The notes beneath the pieces are model-generated. The model was not told the DNA's origin, ran no database searches, and was given only the letters and a program-made list of their open reading frames with translations. A DNA stretch of 64,000 nt from Salvator merianae (taxonomy: Eukaryota > Chordata > Lepidosauria > Squamata > Teiidae), in assembly GCA_003586115.2 (NCBI GenBank), contig QVOM02000112.1, positions 52,078,212 to 52,142,211 on the forward strand, written 5' to 3'. Position numbers and translations under genes: made by a program. Position 1 is the first letter of the stretch. Each line of letters starts with the position of its first letter. This document shows positions 33,400 through 46,504 of this stretch, piece by piece.

Positions 33400-35600
33400 G
33401 CTCCTGGCTGCCTGCAGGGCATTTTTACAATTTTATTTTCCAACAAAGAAGGCGCGGCGGGTATCATACGCAGCATCTTTTCAAAAGCTACAGGAATCGG
33501 CTTGGCTTTGCCCTCCTTCCTTTCACCTTTGAATTCCCTGGAAAAACTCGCCCGCCGCCTATTCGATCCATCTTTCCGTGTTGTTGCAACCGCTGACCTG
33601 TTAGAACGCCTCCCTCCCTCCGTTGCAATCCCTTCCTTTTCTGAGTGGGTCTACTCGGGTTTCAAGCGCCGCCGCCAGTGCGACGAGCAGCGAAGCCAGG
33701 AAGTGATGTCAGGGCCTGATGGGGAATGAGTACACCTTGAGTCACCTGGGGAAAGAGCGAAGCAGCCAGCCAGGCGTTCAGACAGTTCGCTGTCAGCAGA
33801 GGGAGAGGGAGGAAGGGAAAGTGCGCGTGTCAGGCTGTCACACTGGGGGAGAGCGCGGGGACCCCATGGAGAAGGAGGCGGGTGGCTCCCCATGGCCCAT
33901 GGGGCTGCTGAAGACCTTTGACTCCAGCGAGTTCGTGAGCTGGGAGAAGATCGGTTCGGGGGGCTTCGGGCAGGTGTACAAAGTCCGCCACATCCACTGG
34001 AAAACATGGCTCGCCATCAAGTGTTCGCCCAGCCTGCATGTGGATGAGAAGTAAGTCGCGTCCCGCAGTCGTCGGACACCGACCCCCCCCCTCCCCGCCG
34101 CCGCTTCGGTCCGGCGGGGACGCGGGAGGCGCGCCGCCGCCCGCCTGGCACTGCAGCGCTGGCTGCTGGAGGAGCTGCTGGGCATGAACGGCTCGGGGCT
34201 TTCCAGGGAAGCTTGACGCGCTTGTTGTGCAGGATTGTCGGAGGAGGAATTGGCTGCCGAGTGGCAGATGGCTGCCTCTGGGGAGCCGAGCTGTTAAGGG
34301 TCGCTTTGCTTTAGGAAGTTGGCTTTGCGAGAAGCGGAGGGTCTGGCGAGCTGGACGGACATGCCTTTTTAAAAAGGGCACTGGAGAATAATATGCGAGC
34401 CGGGGGGGACGGGAAGAGACCCTTGACATTTTTTTCGCCTTTGGAGCGGCGCCCAGGCTTTCAAGGTTTTCCACCCCCTTTATAACGTTGCATTGGTAGT
34501 CCCGCAATTTTAACGCGTGTCTGTCATAGGCTACCGTCTTATCACCTCGCGCACTCACTTCCGGACAGCACCTTCTTTCTTCTGGGGCGGCCGCGCCGTC
34601 TCTCTGAAGGGTCGTCGTCGGCAGCTTTCATTTGACTTCCAAGTTCCGAAAGCTTTGCGGTCACTCGGCTGCTCCGGTTTTTCTGAGTGTTTACATTGGG
34701 AGGGGGGAACTCACTCTTAAAGATAGCAGGGACCCTTTGGCTTTTGCACAGTTCGGAGGAGCGGGTTGGTACCGTGGTATAAACCTATTCGCCGTTTGCA
34801 ACTTAGAAGGTGGCGTGTGTTCCCCTTCCAGACTGGGCGGATGGGTTTTGGAATTTGGCCTTAATGCATCATCGATTTTTGTAGCGCCGGCTTGTGCCTA
34901 GTTCAAAACCCATCGCTTTCGCGGTTCAGACGCCTCCGATCCGCTGTCCGGAGATAAGAGTACGGGCTATCAAAGGGTTAAATTGTGTTTGCAGGAAAGC
35001 CAGAAATCCGAAATGGTCAGAGTCTAATTTTGCTTTGATTCCGAACTCCTTGACCTTTTGCGAAACAGATCTACAACGCTATAAAGGGAAGCGTAAAGGT
35101 TTTGCAAGGCGCGTTGGCGTTCTTGTCTTCCCACGGTCCGAGGATTTGCAGCTGCGGATTACTATTCGGTCGGCGCCCTCTGGATGTTTGCTCCTCGTTG
35201 GGGTGCGGACTGCGGAGCGATTATTTTCATTAGACGGGGCGCTTTGTAAGATACGTGCGCTTTACAAAGCGCTCTTTTGCACTGCCAGCCAGAAGAATTT
35301 CCCTGCAGATTTGCGGTAATGGCCTCTTTGTCGTGCACTGGCTTAATAAAAGAGAGGCTGTATTTACAAGCAAAACGCTTTGGCAGCGCTCAGGAACGCT
35401 GGAAGCAATCGGCTTGTCGTTGCCTGTGCGCTGCCTTTGCTTTGCATTTCCTTCAGGGGTGTGCTTCAGGTGGACAGGACCGGTTGTTCTTGCACAGGGA
35501 TAGGTGGTGGCATGCAAAGAGAAGTAGTGGAAGAAAAGGGAGAGGCCGGCAGCCCTGCGTGATTTTCTGGGGTGAAGCTGGTTTGCTTGGCAGAGGTGGG
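33400..35600 (+). promoter_or_regulatory. RIPK4: CpG-rich block around RIPK4 exon 1 (promoter and 5' UTR)
   Basis: GC-rich sequence with frequent CpG, in contrast to the AT-rich, CpG-poor surroundings. It begins about 450 bp before the ATG and runs some 1.5 kb into intron 1. A CRE-like TGATGTCA (one mismatch to consensus) lies at 33704-33711. No TATA box is evident just upstream, which fits CpG-island promoters. The transcription start cannot be placed from sequence alone. Several open frames of 60-190 codons on both strands here are a by-product of high GC. Confidence 0.75.
33866..34050 (+). CDS. RIPK4: RIPK4 exon 1, coding part (kinase N-terminus)
   Basis: First coding exon of receptor-interacting serine/threonine kinase 4, a cytoplasmic kinase that acts in keratinocyte differentiation and NF-kB/Wnt-linked signalling (family knowledge). 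It encodes residues 1-61 plus two bases. Visible are the glycine-rich loop [11 protein letters not shown] (residues 30-40) and the catalytic lysine in WLAIKCSPS (Lys52). The exon ends at a good donor, GAGAA|GTAAGT, in phase 2. I chose the ATG at 33866 because the protein then begins [10 protein letters not shown], matching the short acidic, glycine-rich N-terminus of the family just before the kinase domain. An in-frame ATG at 33719 is also open, preceded by an in-frame TGA at 33704, so a 49-residue extension cannot be excluded. The exon lies in a CpG-rich block. Identity is recognised from the protein sequence and is very secure. Confidence 0.96.
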
Positions 35601-36097
35601 TGGGAAAAGAATGCGCTCCTTCATTGCAGCTGCTGTTGAATGAAACAAATGCGAAGGCAACCAGAGGCCTTGGGCTGCGTGCCTTTTTTTTCCAGCAGCC
35701 ACTGAATAAAACCTTTGAGCTGCTATTTAGAACTTGCCAACTGATGGGTCCGTGCAGTTTTGCGAATAATTGGTGCGTTTTTGCATATTTGCGTGGAAAC
35801 AAGAGTCACTATGTTCAACGACACTTTTGCTGTGTTGTCACTATGATATTGTGATAAAGTGTGCATTTTATATGGAACAGGTTCCAAGTTCAACCCTTGG
35901 CGTTGCCTGTTAAAAATTCAGGGAACCAGTAATGGGGAATGCGTCTTCAGAAGAAGTGGCAGTCAGATTCAGACGAAAAGTTTTGACTCCTTTACGGTCA
36001 CACCTAGTATAATGTCCTGGGTTTGTTCCCAGAAATCACCTTGTAGTGCAACACCTGCATTATGCAAGTCAATACTTGTTGTTGGCTACCAGCAAGT

Positions 36098-36262
36098 TGG
36101 TTATTACTGACTCCTGGTGGACTGCATGGACACCTCTTTGTAGTTTTCATGGCAGAGATAACAGAAATGGTTTACCATTGTTTACTTCCAGGGAGAGACT
36201 GGGAATTGAACTCTCTGCTTTCTAGGCAGTTTGCTTTACTACTGGGCTACAGCCACTCCCAA
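36098..36262 (-). mobile_element. tRNA-derived SINE (family copy 3, reverse)
   Basis: On the minus strand it has the head GAGTGGCTGTAGCCCAGTAG, a B-box-like GAGTTCAATTCCC, and a body with CTCTGCCATGAAAACTAC and CCACCAGGAGTCAGTAATAA. Same family as 2690-2900 and 11462-11660. In RIPK4 intron 1. Confidence 0.78.
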
Positions 36263-38989
36263 GCCAATACTGGTTGTGGCATACTGAAGGTTGTGGAAAC
36301 CATGGAAGCCTAGCAAGGTCACATTTTGCTAATTATGTACAAATAAAACCGTGCTGTTAAAAAATATTTTACAAAGGAAGCTACATTTTATGAATCATGG
36401 AAAGGCAAAACTATTGTTTGGAGAATTATATAAATTGACTTGTTGAGTTTAGGGTTAGGATTGTAGCCAGAAGAGTGCTACATACTTGATCAAAATAAAT
36501 GATATACTCTCATTGGCAGATTTTCATTTTTTTAAAAAAAAAATCTCAAACATTTAATATCTTTAAATGAATCATAGCAGTTTGCTTCAGTTCTCAGGTC
36601 CTCTTAAATCTTCTTAAGGTGCTGGACCATTCTCATAGGACAGCTTTGCAGTCATCAAAAAGATGAGGCCAATCTTACACTTACCTTACATTGTACAAAG
36701 TCTGCTAACAACCTATAAAAGCTGAGCTTCCCCTGTTGGATTATGTTATGAATATGTAAGTTATTCTGATATGATATATGCTACCGTTTGCTGCAGTTAT
36801 TGGTGAGGATACCAGAGTGAATAGATTAAATGATACGTGTATTGCCATGCACTCATATTATAGTCACATCCCATATATATATATACTATTCTAATTTTTA
36901 TGACTCAAGGTAATTTATGGAAGACCCTCAGGCAGAAGGGGGAAAGCTAACCACCCTTGAATCAACAGTTTCAAAAGAAAAAAAAAGCTACGTCCTATAT
37001 ATATGAAGATTACTATGTGCCAGAGCACTCTTACTAATCTGTACATCATTGAAACCTCACTGTAAATGGCTGTGATGGAACATGGTTGCTAAGATACTGT
37101 GACTTAATTGCAAAATATTCCATACCACTCACTAAGTAATAGTACTTCCTATTTGTTCCCTGTTTTAAGCAATCTGGACCAAAATGCCTGACATGGTGCT
37201 TTGTGTGTTGCAATTTTAAAAGTTACTGTTGCATTGAGGTAGATGGATTGGAAAAAGAATCTATTGGTAATTTAGCTGTTTTTATAGACCTATCTGGTTA
37301 TTATCTTCCACTTGCTCACCAAGTTCTTCAAGCTGGGTCATATAAAACATACCATGGTGTCTTATAGGTGGAAACAATCAAAAGTCAAACCAGGCAAATT
37401 CCCATCTTGTTCAAGAGAAAAAGGATTTGACACCTAATGTAGTGATTAATTTACTGTGCTTGTAGAAACCATCTATTGGTTTGGGATGATAGATAACTCT
37501 ACAAAATGCTGAAGTTCTATTTACATTTTTTATTATAACAAACATGATTGATGAAATGCGGTGATAACATAAAAAAAACCATGCATATGAAAGTGGTGGT
37601 TCCATTGTACAGGCTTTGCAGGGGCCACAGCAAGACCCAGGATTACAGTGGGCTGTTTGGTGACATCACCACTAAGCCCATGTCTCCCTGTTTCCTTCCA
37701 GCTGCAAAGGCTTCTGGGAGAAGGAGTAAAAAGAGGAATGGAGACAGGTGAGTGTTAGTTGTAATCTCCTGTCAGCACTCACTTTTCCCTACCTTCGTAG
37801 AGGGCCAAGTTTATGAGGAGTTGATCCTTACAAACCCAACTGTTTGTTGCTGATTTGTAAGCTATGAACGAGCATTTCAGTGCAGGGATTTACTGGTAAA
37901 TTACATAATGCGATATGCTGCAGTGTGAGGGAGGTCACATTTTAGCCTCCCTGTTTGAACAAAACTGTGCAATATAATACCATGAAGAAAACATAAATAA
38001 TCCAAGCAAGGCTAGAATAACTGTCTTTCAAATACCGAATTCTCATCTTTTTCACGTACCGTTTACGATTCCTGCTATTAAGGACCAGATTTTGGGTGCA
38101 GAGACCAAAAGCATATCCGTGTCTTTAAACAGCAGTGCTGGCTTTAAAACCATGTTGACAATTTTCTGAATATCAGACCAGATAGGGGTAATAATTGAAG
38201 AAGTCTGTATCATATTGAGAAGCGAGTCCCTTCCATATTGCATCTCCAACATAAGTGGGCATGCAATCATTCTCTTTTAAACATCCTTTTGGGGATCCAG
38301 TATGTATGAAAAAATACATTTGCTGAATTAATCTTGTTATCATGCTAAAAGTCTATGATAAAACCTAATACTGTTGCAAGACTGTATTGTCCAAAATATA
38401 ATTATGTGCAGTTAGCGATAGTACTTTATTGTGCAGATCTACTGGTATTTTCTAATCGTATGTCAATAGATGGATATGTCAATAGATCGTATGTCAATTG
38501 TGATAGGGAGGCTCAGCTGATCTTGTTATTCATGTACAGTCCACCTGAAAATGAAGTTGTAGTTTGTATGAGCTGCACAGAAGATGGATGAATGTGGAAG
38601 GATTTCCACTATCTGGTCTGCTAAACAAGGCATAATTCTATTTTTCCACATGAACTGATTACTTAAGCCATAGAAAAAGAGAAAGCTGGAGCAAAGTTTG
38701 AGAGCACTAGAAGGGTATGCAAAGAACTGTGGGAATAGAAAATATAAAGAGTTGATGAATCACTCTACATATCATTACTTGGCCATGAAAGTAAGTGACC
38801 TGAATGGCAAACTGTTTATGCACCTACCACTAGCGCAGTCCAGGAAGGGGTCTAAGGGGCCTGTCTTTCACATGCTATTGTAGGATATTCTGTGTCCTTC
38901 CCCTCCTGAAATGCCCCATCCACACAGAATGGCACGTAGAATGGAATAGGGTGCCCTAAATGGTGCTATAACCTGCTCTACTAGGAAAT

Positions 38990-39340
38990 GTCAACATCAT
39001 GCTACTTACCTTGTCCCAGAATAATAGGCCATGTGTGGAGGGCACATGACCCCCTCTTCCAGGATATTGGGGGCCAATTTTGGCAGTACAACAGGGTATG
39101 CTGATGAAAATGGGCCTCCAGGAACTCCAAAGGTCAAGAACTTTCATCCCTGCTGCTGGTTCCAAATCTGGTGCAGCCTTCAAACTGGTGGTCGGGGTTG
39201 GTGTAAGACAAGCCATTCCAATGCAGATGGGCCTGTCCCATGCTAGAGGCAACCCATCCCAGTCTGGGGTGGGTTGCAGATCTTGGGATAGGGTAACCTA
39301 CCCTGTCCTGGAATATTTAAGGTAAGTGTGGAAATAGCCA
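38990..39340. mobile_element. Probable non-autonomous DNA transposon, GGCCATTTCTGCAC-end group
   Basis: The right end GGTAAGTGTGGAAATAGCC (39321-39339) matches the terminus of 43950-44398 and 13354-13766 in reverse. The left end near CATGCTACTTACC is degraded. The subterminal parts pair weakly (CCCAGAATAAT against the reverse of GTCCTGGAATATTT). Confidence 0.45.
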
Positions 39341-39594
39341 CAAAGTTGTAAAGAAAAAATGAGAAAGGATAGATCTGTGCATATTTCCTCCACATTGAAC
39401 AAAAGGTGTGGTATAAATGTTACAATTAAATTAATTATCTGTCATAAGATATCAGCTATACTGTCAATCAAGTGAAGCTTTTCATTCCATTGACTGATTA
39501 GTGAGACTTGGGCCTGACAACTCACAATATTCTTGAAGCACTTTGAGCTAAGAAAATGGTGTGTTCCATCTCAGGAATGTTCTCATTCGTAGTT

Positions 39595-39965
39595 GTTAGC
39601 CCTCTTCAAGCTCTCCTTTTTCGTGTCTCTTTCCAGCACACACACTGTATATTCCTTCTCAGGTTGTTCCAGGTAGCCCAGTCCATTTCTTCTCCGCTCC
39701 ACATCAATGCAGTGTGATTGGCCATCCTTTTTTGACAATTACTAGCTTTGTTTTTTGTCTTTTGTTTTGGCCGTGGCTAAGGCCCAGTCGCCTAACAAAT
39801 GAAAATCTCGAATCCATTTTAAGGATAAAAAATACTTTCTGACTAGATGTTATCCACATTTCAGAATGTTCACCTCTGGTTTAGGTAACTCTGGAGGTTG
39901 ATCAAAGGTGGATTAAAACTTAGATGTATCTAGGCCTTAATACAAAATATCATGCTTTGGTATGT
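39595..39965. repeat. Unassigned interspersed repeat (copy B of pair)
   Basis: Collinear partner of 13880-14310: AGGTAGCCCAGTCCATTTC, AATGCAGTGTGATTGGCCAT, TTGTTTTTTGTCTTTTGTTT, AGGCCCAGTCG, TTATCCACATTTCAGAATG, GATGTATCTAGGCCTTAA. Lies in RIPK4 intron 1. Confidence 0.55.
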
Positions 39966-40089
39966 ATGTGACATATAAATGCAAGCACATGCTAGACATG
40001 TGTTCCATAGTAGAAGAAGAGGCTACTAGATGGCTACTAGAATGGGGGCCTAGGTTTTGTCTCCAGATTGGAGAGACAGACAGGATGCC

Positions 40090-40238
40090 TTTAAAGGCTG
40101 TTTGCAAGGAGTTGAGAGTAGGTGAAGGTTTTGCCTTTCTGTTCTGCCTGAGAATGTCCAGAATCTACTGTGTGAGATGGGATGCTGGATTAGATGGGCT
40201 GTGGCCTGATCCAGCAGGGCTCATATGTGCTTATGAGG
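40090..40238 (-). repeat. Interspersed repeat, AGCCCTGCTGG family (copy 3, reverse)
   Basis: On the plus strand it reads GGCTGTTTGCAAGGAGTTGA, GAATGTCCAGAATCTACTGT and TGATCCAGCAGGGCTCATAT, the reverse complement of the other two copies. Located in RIPK4 intron 1. Confidence 0.75.
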
Positions 40239-43200
40239 TATGATTGCTACTGAGTAGAGTTGCATGATATGATGTTCTACTAATGTTGTTAAACAATTGT
40301 GTAGAAGAAATACTTAACTAAATGCAGGCTGAACAATTCTCGAACACCAATAGGAAGTAGAAATCTTAGTGGGGTGTAAACATTGTGAAGGCATATCTTT
40401 TTGTTGCACAAGAAGCATCCAGGATTGCACCATTGCACCAGATCTTCAACAGCTCCTTAGTAAATCTGTATAATGGCGCAAACAGTAGACTTCTGGGTTT
40501 TGATGTCTCTGAGGAGTAAATCTTAACTTCTTTAGTGTGTTCAGGTAGTGAGAATTCTTAGGATGCTAGAGTCATGTTACTAGTTAAACAGACAGTCTAG
40601 GTGGAACAACACATTATGTGCTCCATTTACTGTATTTTCTGGATGCAAGCTTTGGTTTCCAAATTGATTAGATACAGCAGAAAAGCGTTAGATAGTCAAA
40701 TGAAGGAGATATTGGACTACTACTGCCTTTTGAATAATGTCTGTTGTGATAGTGTTGGTACTCAGAGGCACAATGAATATATTTGTTTCTAAAAATGTCT
40801 TGCTTCAGGAAGTAAGCTGATCTCAGATTTAGAGAGAACACTGTGTTATTCACTAATGAAGAAACCACGATGTTAAAACTTTATCTGGCTGAATGACAGA
40901 TTAGTCAGTGTGTTGCCCGTCCCCCCTTCATCCTGAGTGGTGCAATATGCTGTACACAATGAATGAAAGTGGGTTGCTTTTACACAACTAGGGATGCAAG
41001 TTAAAGGTCATCAGTGTCTGCTGGTTTTAAAGATTGGGTGGAAAGTCTCTGGATTCCAACCACAACGAGCATGATAATTGCCCAGATCGTTCATAGCTGT
41101 GTGTGTGTATATAAAAGGTGACTAAATATAATTGTTAAGCTTGTTGCTTGTAACTACTGACCTTTGCCCTACTGAAAACACAGAGCCCTCTCACAATTCG
41201 TGAGTTGTTACTGTGTACAGTGTTGTTGAGTGGGCCTACTTTACAGGTGGCGGTATTTTAATAATGGGGCTGAACCACTTCAAGCAAGCTGCTGGTAAAA
41301 ACTGCACGCTCACTTGCTGAAACATCGTGTCCTCTTGGCTCGGAGGAGTTCCCAGCATATTAGGCCCTGCCTGTGTCAGACATGTGTCAGCTTGTGCTGC
41401 TAAGCTATGCCCGTTGCAGCTCCAGAGGTTAAAATAAGCAGCATAAAAGCAGGAAGTGCTTTGGGTGCTTTCTTTTGAAGTGCCAGCAAATGAAAAGGTG
41501 CACTGTAAGATCGGAAAACAAAATCCTGCACTCTGCCTGTGGAGGTGGGTGGGTTGTCAGAAGAGCTACGATGCTGATGGACGTACCATATGATCCTTCT
41601 GCCTGCTATCTTATTACCAAGGGTTTACTGAGGGATAACAGTGTTGAAACTGTATTAATTAGTACGTGTAGCTAATCATTCTTATCCAAACAAGTCTTCA
41701 GTTACTATTTTGTAACTGCTGTATAGGCGCACGTTCTGGAGTTCTGTTTAATGTGATTTGATGGCAGTGGGATAGGATTTGTTGGCAAGTGCCAACGGGT
41801 TCGTTGCCTCTCCTGGTGAGGGCTTTCCCTTGTCTGCAGAGGTCATTGTCTAGGAATGGTGAAGAGATGTGTCATTCTTGCTTTGCTAATCTACTGTCGT
41901 CTTTTGAATGTGGTGATTGGGTGCCTGCTTTGTATTGTTTTTTCCATTGACTCAGGCTGAATCCCCACAGCAGGGGATTACAGCACCTTAGGAGCGGAAG
42001 TGCTTGCTCCTGCCCCAGAGGTGAGGCATGCGGTGTCTGTATGCCACACACCTCGTCCCCCTCACTGTCTTCAAAGCTAGGAATGAAAGGTCCTCCATTT
42101 TGAAGATGCAGCACAGGCCTAGTTTTCATTGCACTAGAAACGGCCCTGCAAATTGATTGGTTTTGGTGTGATGAAAAATAATTCCTGGTGGAACACAGGC
42201 TGGGCAGACTGCAGTGCCCTCCGAGTTCTTTTTCCCACTCTGCAGGAAGGATGCCCTGGAGGTGCCTCCTCTCATGTGCCCTTGGCAGTGAACTGCATGC
42301 TCAGAAGCAATGCTGGGGGGAGGATACTGTGCTTTTCAGACCTCATCTGGGCCCTTTCTTTTACCTGTGTGGATGCATCCTCAGTCTTGAGCAGTGTTGA
42401 CTATAATAGTGGATGGCTGTTCAACATTTTCATGGGTTTGCTAGGCTGGATGTAGATAAGTTGAAACCTGAGATACTATTGAAAAGCTGGGAAATTTATG
42501 CTAGTAGATGATTCTTCAGGAAACAATTCTTGTACACATTCTCCATGCAACAGGAATCATATTTTTTATTTAGAATTTGCTGCAGAAAAAATAAACGGTA
42601 GCACGTGATCTAGTAACAGATGGGGATACAGTAAATGCATATGGCATTTACTGTTCTAGCATCTGAGATATCAGGGTACTGGGATTCTAAAAGCTCTGTC
42701 TGCCTTGTGTAGCTTGTTCATTACAGAGTTCTATAATAGCTACCCCAGTGTGGTCATTATCCTCATAGCATTCCAGCCCTAAATCATTTAGGCTTTGCAA
42801 GTTGTAATTGAGTCTTCAGATACAAATACGGATTGGGAGAGTCCTCTGGAACTAATCTGCTCATTGGACAAGCATATCTTTTGCAGAAGTGAACTCTAGC
42901 AAAGGGTGTCATCTCTACCAACTCCATTCTCTAGCATCTCCGTTAGCTAGGAACCTTTGCGGTGCTGTAGGAAATACAAATGTAAGAAAGTAAGGGCTGT
43001 TTTGAAGAGGGGACGCAAGCAGATGATTATTTTTTAACACAGCTCTCTCAGAGGTGGCCTATATGCAATCCTCAGGATGTTGCTGAACTATAGTCCCTAG
43101 CAATCCTTGTTAAATTCTGAAGAGACTGGTCCTGTCAGTTGACATCATAAGCTACCAGTGGATAGTATTGCCCCTGGATCTTCATCTGGTCTTCTTTCTT

Positions 43201-43949
43201 CTAACAGAACTTCCTCGTTCAATATTATGTATCTCTCTGCATTTGCTGGTCAAATTAACATCAGATCTGTTTGCATACCTGTCAAAAGCCCAAATAAGCT
43301 GAGTTTGAACTCCACTTGGAAAGAGTCCTTGAGTGTGCTGTGATTGTGCCATATTGACTTTATTTTTTCTTTGGAGAACTCTACAGGGAAGAAGAGGAGG
43401 AGAATTTGTAGGAAAAAGAATTCTGTGTAACTCTGAAAAAAATAATGCAGGCCTGGTTTGTTCCAGTGGCCAATGTGCAGCTGCTGGATCAACCTACCTG
43501 CTCAGACCCATGAGGAAAATGTTGAAAATGCCCCACTTAGGGGGTCATTCCCGATGCTTTACGTCATGGACCTGGACAGGATCTTTGCTGCCAGGGAAAC
43601 TTTTCCTGGTCTCGAAGTTTGCATAGGCTGGGACTTACAGGCTCAGTGGATGGCCCTCTGCCCACCTGCGGGCTGAAGCAAGTGCTCCAGCCCAGAAGGA
43701 GTCCCCCTTGGTGCACACCTCTGCATGCTCCCATAATTCTTTGCCATTAGTCTAATGCGAGTTCTTTTTTAGCAAAATCTAGAGGGCCTGTGTTTTAAGT
43801 TGTGGTTTAGTTTTATATGCAGATGCGACCAATATGGCACTTTATGCACTACTACATAACTCTTTTACAAGAAGATATTCTCACATGGCATCTGGAGGGA
43901 GGCAGCAGTGGCTCCAGACCAAGGGCCATGAAGGGAGGCTGAGATTTGG

Positions 43950-44398
43950 GGCCTTTTTGCACTTACCTGTGCTCCGGTGTATGGAAGGGTCCACAGTCCT
44001 CCCTTCTTCATACTGGAATAGTATGAGGGAGGGCACACGCCCTGCTAGTATGCTCCACATTGAACAAAGCGTAGCCCGTGTTAGGTGGTCCAAAATTACC
44101 GCCCAATCCAACTTACTGGTAGACCTTTTTTAAAAGGCCAACCAGCGGTCTAGTGGCTGCTAAACCAGACCATGGAGTAGCAGAGAAGACACAGGCCTCT
44201 GTGCTCTGTTTTAACAGGGGGACCCATTTCAGCAGCTCAACAAAGCACACTGCTGAAAATTTTGTTTCTAGTCTTCAGAGCTTGTGGAGGCTGTCCTGGA
44301 AATGCAAATACAAATGGCCTTATTCTGGGATATGTGGACCGCTCCAGCTGATCCGTTCTCACTGGCATGGCCCACCAGTGGTAAGTGCAGAAATAACC
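43950..44398. mobile_element. Non-autonomous DNA transposon, GGCCATTTCTGCAC-end group (449 bp)
   Basis: Left end GGCCTTTTTGCACTTACC; right end, reversed, GGTTATTTCTGCACTTACC. The interior has no recognisable coding content; overlapping 70-99 codon frames on both strands look fortuitous. In RIPK4 intron 1. Confidence 0.65.
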
Positions 44399-44773
44399 TC
44401 AGTTTGGAAGCCTTCCTTGATGCGTTGAAGATCAGACTGTAGTTTGGGAAGATCAAAAAGGGGATTCCTACACTAGCTTTGCCTCTCTTACACCAAACCT
44501 GCGACCCCAGTCTGCATTCACTGTCTGAGTGAGATTGCAGTTCAGTTTATTGTGAGCATTCTTATAAGAAGGAATCACAACTCATCTTGCCTTCCTTCAG
44601 AAGGAACGTTTGAAACATATCCTCGGAAAGATCTGCATGACACTGAAATGGCACCATGGGAGTGTTTGAAGGGTATGCAGATTGGCAGGCTTCTGCAGGG
44701 AAGGGCACTCACTTCTAGTTGCCACTTTCCTTTACTCAGTGCAAACTGGAGATCAGCTGTATAGAGGAGGCAG

Positions 44774-44880
44774 ATTTATTTATTTATTTATTTATTTTCA
44801 TTTTTATCCAAAGGTCTCAGGGTGGATTACAATCATAAACAAGTATGAAATCAACACACTAAAAACACACTAAAACCAAT
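44774..44880 (-). mobile_element. L2-type LINE 3' tail, reverse
   Basis: (TTTA)n at 44774-44797, then TTATCCAAAGGTCTCAGGGT and GGATTACAATCATAAAC, the reverse of an L2 3' end. Confidence 0.68.
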
Positions 44881-46504
44881 AACAATTCACTAATTCGTTC
44901 AGTTTGACATTGTTGTGAAGATGTGAGCAGCAAGGAACAGGACAACCCTATAACCTTTAAAAGGTGGAATAAGAATGTATGCAGTTCCTCTGTCTTCAAA
45001 AACAGCACGATTGACAGAAATTCAACAAGTGTGAAATACCATGACTCAGAAAAGCATGGTTAGAACATTTTACTTTTTGAACTTGTGCCTTTCACAGGTG
45101 GATTATAGACCTGCAGTCAGATTAAAAATCAAACAGGAATCAGCTGTTGCTATATTCTGCACAATACTGCATTGTCCAAACTTCAGATCAACTTATTAAC
45201 CAAAATACAGAACATTAATTATGTGTCGTAGGTTAGAGTTCCATCATTAAATGTCATAAAGAAGGGTTTGTAGAGAAGGTTGACCTTTTTCTACTAAAAT
45301 ATTATATAAGAATTCTGCTTGAGGAACACCTCAAGTTTTATATACTGTTCTAACCCATTATGGGATTCTGGGCAATTTGTTTCCATAGTTACCCACACGT
45401 TGGCTTTATTCTATTATTTTTTTTTTAATCCATCCACTCACCTGGACTCCAGGAGACCAGAAAAGACCTTTTTGAAGGTTATGTACTTAAGTGCATAAGT
45501 GCTATATAGAGATATGCAGAATCCACTTAAGCCCAAAATAAATTATTATATCCACTTAAGTGCATATTTAGAGGAGGTAAAAGCCACACACCAAACAGAA
45601 GCTGAAACCTTATCCTGATTGGTTGACACTACTTGTAAGGCTACCAATCCCAGTTGGTTGACAGTACTTGTAAGACCATGCCCACTCACCCACGCTTTTG
45701 CTTCTTTGCTCTGTCTCTACTATGGCAAAAGATGGTCACCCCAGAAAAGCAAATTCACTTTACAGCTAACGACATGCTTTCCAACTACAAACTATGCACT
45801 TGGAAAATACCACACATTTAAGAGATACCTAAAGCACATCAGCTGTGAATTCATACATTTATGCATGGTCACTGTGTTATGGTTGTGATGTGCATTATAA
45901 TTTGTGTGTAACCATGCCCTATCCACATGACGAATGGGTGGAGATGTGTATGATATATAAAATTACCTAGTTGGCTAGATGCCTATCTTTTTCTCTTTTG
46001 GAGCAATAATGAACTATTTTGCTGGCTTCTGTCAGGAAATAGAAAGAAAAAGCAGTACTGGTTACCTAGCCAGTCCTTGTAATTGTAATTTGCAAAGTAC
46101 AACCCTTTGGGCATTATAGAAAAAGTAGGTACTATATATCAATTCAAGCAAACAAAAGTTTCTTAAACAATGGGAAGGGAAGAATCCAAATATTAAGAGT
46201 GAATGAGAAAGAGAGCATGCCTTTGGGCATGTTAAAGAAGATCTTCCAATTACTGCTATTAAGGAGCATTTGATCTACTGTCACATTTTGTAACAGTTTT
46301 TTGTCTCTGTTTGGCAAGAACAGAGTAATTGAGGGGATCAAGATGCAAAACCGTATCCCTCAAATTAACTGTATTGACCCAGTACTTAGTGACTTGCAAC
46401 TATTAATATACTAGGTAACCTCAAAGAAAGAAATGGAAACTTTTCATTATTGTTGTTGTAGAGGCTTTTGTTGAGTTTGGGAAATTGTGTATATGGTGTG
46501 AATA

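Noticed and set aside
33830..34558. 242-codon minus-strand frame across RIPK4 exon 1
   Set aside because: It is antisense to the real exon in GC-rich DNA, with low-complexity Ser/Pro/Arg composition. The sense frame is the conserved kinase.
35230..35802. 190-codon open frame on the minus strand in RIPK4 intron 1
   Set aside because: Lies in CpG-rich sequence where stops are rare. It overlaps plus-strand frames of 82 and 120 codons and has no recognisable domain.
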